From Callipepla californica brunnescens (lineage: Eukaryota > Chordata > Aves > Galliformes > Odontophoridae): 64,000 nucleotides of DNA. The notes under the pieces were generated by a model. It was not told the origin of the DNA. It ran no database searches and was given only the letters and a program-made list of their open reading frames with translations. Location: positions 13,581,773-13,645,772 of the forward strand of contig JALIRH010000007.1 in assembly GCA_023055505.1 (NCBI GenBank). Reading direction: 5' to 3'. Position 1 is the stretch's first letter. Each line of letters starts with the position of its first letter. Positions 58,776 to 64,000 of this stretch are shown piece after piece. A program made the translations under genes and the position numbers.

Positions 58776-61700
58776 TGTGTCCTCCAGAAATACCTTCTCA
58801 ACAACAGGTATGTTCTCAAACCAAAGCAATGTTTATTTTTCATTTCTTTAATATTTATTTCCCATGACATAACTAAGACACAGAGGAACAGAAGAAAAAC
58901 AAGAAGGTAGGAGATATCAGTAACTGAAACTATTTACATTTTTAATGAGAAAAATACAGAAGTCCATGTCAACAACTGAAACGTACTTAATTCCAAAACT
59001 TTTAATTAAAGTAAATGTTCTTTTTAAATCAAGGGTACTTACAAAACTTATGGTATATTTATTTGTTATATGACACCTTATTATTGTCAACTATTAATTG
59101 AAAAACTTGACAGAGATGGAGAAAGAGCAGCATTACACTTGCAGAACTAGGAACAAAATGTGTTCCTCCCAGAACAGGGTTCAAAGCTTTGGACAGTTTT
59201 TCCTTTTTCCTGTCAGAAGACCTATTGTTTTAACTGCTCTCAGTTATAATAGAGATTCAAGATTGGTGAACACTGTCCATATTTACTCTCAGACAAAACA
59301 TGGTCAGTTCTCATCTGAACTAACTTCTTATTTCATTGTCTTACATGCTTTTACACCATCTGAGTTCCTATATTCCAGTAAAATTCTGAACGAAGAAAAG
59401 AGAAGACACAAATGGAGTCGCTTTTTATTCCCAAGACCCCAGCATAAAATAGAAATATGAAGAAACAGACACCATAGGAAAAGGTTCTTCTGTTCCAGCT
59501 GTACTATTATGACAGCTTGAGCCCTTGAACGTTCTGTCTCCTGTTGAGCTACTCCTTTTCCTGTCTTGTTTTCTGCAGCCTGACAGCTAATTTGCTGGCT
59601 CCCTATTCATTTCTCCCTTCCTTCAGACTTTTTTCACAGCCTGTTTTGCAGCTCTGCTATCCTTTCTGCTTGCATTTTTGGATCATATTAATGTAGATTC
59701 TCTTGGCAGTTCATTGTCATTAATCATCTGCATGAGTCCAGTCTGCTTTGCTGTAAGATCTCTGTGAGAACATACAGTAGAATTCTAGTTTTCCTGGAAT
59801 TTTTTACTATTTGAGCTTCAGTGGATTTTCTGTAAGTTTTGGATGATCACACATGATTAAGTCCATACCCAAAGGGGATTTATTACTTTCCTTCACATTT
59901 ATTTATACTTTAAGTTAAAATTTCCATTCTCTTTTTTTTCTCTTCAAATAAAAGGCTGAATTTTCTCCCACCTCAAAAACTTAATTTTTTATGCACATTA
60001 AATTGAACATTGAGCGTTTTGTATTGGATAGTGTTGTAAGTGGAGATAACAGCACTCAGATTCTGTTGCAATCAGAATCACATGAGATCCTATGAATTAG
60101 CACAGTCTGTTCAACAGAAAAAAAAACACAAAGAATAATATTTACAGAACTGAGGAAATAGTGAGTTCTGAGGAAAGTAGTAAAAATGTTTCTAAATATT
60201 AGATGTATAACTTACAGACAGGATGGATATCTTGTTATTTAACTTTTTATTTCATCACTTGGATGTCAAAAATCACCTGCTGTTGTTTGACCTGTAAAAT
60301 TTCCATGACTTTTTTGGGCTTATTTTTTTTCCCCTATTGAATGAATGAGCTTCTCATAGTCATTTTCCTGACTTGGATGCATACATGAACTTGTTTCTCA
60401 CCTTTTTTTTTTCATGTTTATTCATTTGTATGAACACTTATGATGGAAGACAGTCATAAGCAGTGTGTATTATATAGGCCAGTGGGTAAGAGGCTGCTGT
60501 GGCCCATATTGCTTACAGGAGGTTTGTTCTCCTTCAGCACTTAGGTGCTGTTTTGTGTCTTAAAACCTGAGGACTGATATATCAAAGAAAACTTCTCTGA
60601 ATGTTTCCTGACCTCTGGTTAATTTCATTGTTCATACAAACCTCCAGTACTTTTTGGGAAACAACTAAGTGATTTGGCTTCAGTAATATGTCTGAATCTT
60701 GTAAAAATGTAGCCTTTCAAAATACAGGAATATCTCACACAACAGAGTAAGTTCAAGTCAACAAATTTCATGGTGGACAAAAGAAAAAGCAGCGTTCAGA
60801 GCAGAGAGAAATTCTACTAAAATTGTGGGCTGGTAAGAAAGGAAGATCTGGATATCTCTGCTTAGCACAAGGTAAGTCAAAAGCACTGGAGCAAATGTGC
60901 TGACAGAGTTGTTAAACAGAAGAATTAATATCAGTCCCCAAAGGAAATAGCTTGTTTTTATCTCCATATCCAACTCCCACGTATAGCAATAACAGCTGCA
61001 AATGGAGACCCAAAGTAGAAGAGAACTGTATTCTTCTGTAGAAGACACATTGGGAAAGAAAGGTTAGCCTGTAATATAAATCTTTTTCCCTAACAGTATT
61101 GGTCGTATAATATTAACACCAGTTTAGGAGCATGGGCTCAACTCATCAAAAATATCAGAAGCATGGAGAACAGAAGTAAAACAGCTGGTAAAATACAAAA
61201 TTTTGCTGAAGTTTATTTCAGAGATGGAATTGTGATAATTTTTGATGACATCCATTCCACCTTAGACATTTATAGCAGTAACTTAAAGTGTTAGAATAAT
61301 TCCAGAAAAGCAGTTTGGATGAAGCTACGCTGCTTTGGAGGAGTAAGACCATTTGCTATTAATGATATGGACTGCTTCACGCCAGTTTGCTCCAGTGCCA
61401 AAGGTAGCTCCTACACAATTTTATCCTAGTAGCACAGTTGTAGTCCTAAGGTCCCTCTTCCCTCGCAGATTAGAATTTGAGATCATAAACTCCTCTAAGT
61501 TTCATAGAGGAATTTTATCAGTTTTAGCTTCAAGATGTCCTAAAGTTCCAGGAATCAATATTAATTTGGCAAATTTTAATTTACCTTCCAATTTTGAAGT
61601 AGTTTACATTCACGTACAGAGTACCTGTTCTGCAAAGATTTTTTTCTGTTTCAACATACATACATAGCACTTTTTTAATGTAAGAAACCTGTATGGTTAT

Positions 61701-61957
61701 TTGTGGTTAAAGCATTAATTACGAAAGTGAGATGAGCAAGTTTCATTGTATAGATATTGAATTTTCCTCTCTGAATGGTTCTTCAGTTTATCAGTGTGGA
61801 GGAAAATTTACTTTACTCATTTCACCCAAAGCCTACTGCACCTTAAGTATACAGACTGCACTGTGTGGAAAAGAGTAAGGAACAGGTACCTAAATGTTAC
61901 TGAGTGGCCAGTGCTCAGATAATTTAGCATTTCAAAATCGATTTCCCAGAAGGAAAA

Positions 61958-62008
61958 TTTTATTTTATTTTTATTCATTTTATTTTATTTTTATTCCTTT
62001 TATTTTAG
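61958..62008. repeat. 20-bp tandem repeat, 2.5 copies
   Basis: The unit TTTTATTTTATTTTTATTCA is at 61958-61977, again with one change at 61978-61997, then a partial copy to about 62008. Confidence 0.9.
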
Positions 62009-64000
62009 TCTGGTATTAAAGTAAATGAAACTACCCTGCAAGCAGACAGCAGATCTCTCTCACATAATTAGCTCTGCCACGAGCTCCAGCACAAATTCTG
62101 ACGTGCTTCTGCGTTCAGCATTTTTCCCTCAGCAAAGAATGGTAGGCCAGGAGCTTCTTCCTAGCTACTCCATGACTGTGTGTTTAAAGGTTTTTCTTTT
62201 GATCAAAACTGACCAAAGAACTCTGATTTTTTCTTTTGTGCTTGAGCCCTCCGGTGCTTAATCTGTTAAACCAAAGATAAGTGTCCACTGAATACCATTG
62301 CATGGTCTTATCAAAAAACAACACAGGCCAGAACACGTTCTTCTGTGTACTTTTAAAGGCAGGAGTAGACTTATGAATTACTGCCTCATGGGGCAGGTGG
62401 GCTTTGAGGATGGAGCTGCAGATGGAGCTGTTGCTGGGCAGAAATGTTCTTTACTGGTGTGGGAAAGTCTCTCCAATCACTAAGCAGGGAACTTATGCAG
62501 ACAGATTTCAACTTCAGCTATAGACAGACAAACTTTAGCTTCACAAATATATCTGAAGTGTTATTCAGGTAGGCTGTGCAGCTATTCCTGAAATGGTCAT
62601 TTCATATCTGCACTACTGTCATTGAAGAGGAACCATCATCAAGAAAACAACAACAGTTAACAACATTTTAAGTTTGAAAGACAATACTGAAACAGACATA
62701 TTTAAAGGTTTTACCATGCTCTCCTTTAGGAATCTGATAGATTTTTCAGTGGTCGTATCTGACAAAATCAGTAGAATAATAATGATTGAAAAAAAGATTA
62801 AAATGACTGAAAAAACTCAAGACCCAGTCTGAACTAAACTTAGTTTTTACTAGAAGAATATGCTAAGTCTAGTTAAAATGTCTTCAGGAATTATATGTAT
62901 TCAGTATCCCGATTTGAAAGGTAGACAGAAAATGGTACTAAGATAACAGGATAATTAAAACCAAATCATAAGTTCAAAATAGTCAAATACAGTGGTTTTG
63001 CCCAAGGAACACCTAAAACACTTTGTCAAAATTGTGAGAGGACATAGATTCAGTATCTAAAACATTAATTCTAAATTTGTCTTTATGTGACCTGAGACAA
63101 AAGTTTGCATCATTAAGAATTTATCTCCCTGAGACTGTCCTTTAGCATTAAGGTCAAGTGACACAGGACAGAAATCACTTTAGGTGGCTATTCCTCAAGA
63201 CCAGTCACTGTCCTGCAATTATATTCCATACCTGGAAGTTGTTTGATAGAGAAATTGTTGGCCCAGCTTAAAGCAATGCCAGAAAATGTTCTCATAATTC
63301 AACATGTTCAGCTTCCAGTGCCCAGGAATGTTCTCTGGCACTGCTCAATCTGTTAACATGGATATAGCCCAAAGCTTTTTGCTGTAGACAGTCAGAATGA
63401 CACCTGAGACATGACTTGCAATAGATAAGCAGTATATTCAGAGGTGAAAAATAACACAAATAAAGAAGAAGATGATGGATAAAAGGAAATAAGAAAGTAC
63501 TTAGAAATTTTTTTTTTGTTTTTTGTTTTTTGTTTTTTTTCTGGACAGATCACTGAAAGAAAACGCTGCTTGATTTTATTTAATCTAAAAATTTTGAAAC
63601 AAATAATACATTTAGAACTATCACTATCATCAGCGCAGGTGCAATTGTTTTACTGATGTGCTCAACAGCTTTTGAGACAGCTTTTCCCAAGTAGAGTGTC
63701 TTGTTATTGTCACAAAACTCTAGAGCTTCATAGATTCCAGCTGAGGCACCACTGGGAAAGGCAACTCTGATCTATTACTCCGATGGCTTTGTGCCTGTCC
63801 ATTGTTCTACTTTCCAAGTTCAAACAATATGGACCATCTCTTTTCAAATTTTCAACATCATTTAATGGATGTATCCTTTCAACAGAATAATAGACCAGTA
63901 AAGCTTTAATTCTTAAGTGATTAACCTTTTTTTTTTTTTTTTAAGCCAGATTTCCTTCTTGCTTATAGGATTGTGATTTTTTTTTTTTTACAATTTTTTG

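Larger units (their letters stand above)
46128..64000. other. Intergenic gene-poor sequence to the end of the window
   Basis: No gene recognised over 17.9 kb. The region holds six CR1 pieces, an AT-rich direct repeat (46919-46964), (ATT)n near 47240-47255, (TA)n at 49415-49476, (CAAA)n near 51675-51695, a T run at 53327-53344, a 20-bp tandem at 61958-62008 and T-rich runs near 63508-63540 and 63927-63942. Confidence 0.7.

Noticed and set aside
59098..59460. A 120-codon open frame on the plus strand
   Set aside because: No splice context, no recognisable domain and a composition typical of random AT-rich translation. Not called as a gene.

Overview
The window is vertebrate nuclear DNA, almost certainly from a bird and probably a galliform. 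It is AT-rich, with large introns and GT-AG splice sites. It carries many copies of the avian CR1 LINE, several ending in the usual ATTCTATG-type 3' tail, and one endogenous alpharetrovirus, a retrovirus genus of birds.

Region 1 (26-21377, + strand) is the 3' part of a peroxidasin-family gene. Ten exons join in one frame without a break and encode the last 920 residues: the end of an Ig domain, a linker, the whole haem peroxidase domain, a proprotein-convertase site, a short coiled coil and a VWC domain. Comparison with the human paralogues from memory favours the PXDNL side, but unlike human PXDNL all the haem-peroxidase active-site residues are present. Exons encoding the signal peptide, LRRs and first Ig domains lie upstream of the window. 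Introns hold CR1 fragments and simple repeats. A 3' UTR probably runs to about 22.6 kb.

Region 2 (28342-35937) is a structurally complete provirus on the minus strand, about 7 kb downstream of the peroxidasin stop codon and antisense to it. Two 303-bp LTRs that read as identical are flanked by a 6-bp target duplication (GTGTAC). Inside are a tRNA-Trp primer site, gag with its protease, pol reached by a -1 frameshift (slippery heptamer plus an 11-bp stem), env made by splicing from a donor inside gag, and a polypurine tract. All three reading frames are open and the key catalytic motifs are present. It is a young insertion related to the avian leukosis virus group, with no oncogene.

Region 3 (35938-64000) has no gene I can recognise. 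It contains many CR1 fragments of both orientations and different ages, microsatellites, and two short open stretches behind good-looking splice acceptors (37623-37789 and 45954-46127) that I could not identify. The desert fits a position 3' of PXDNL but does not prove it. I saw no tRNA, rRNA or CRISPR array.
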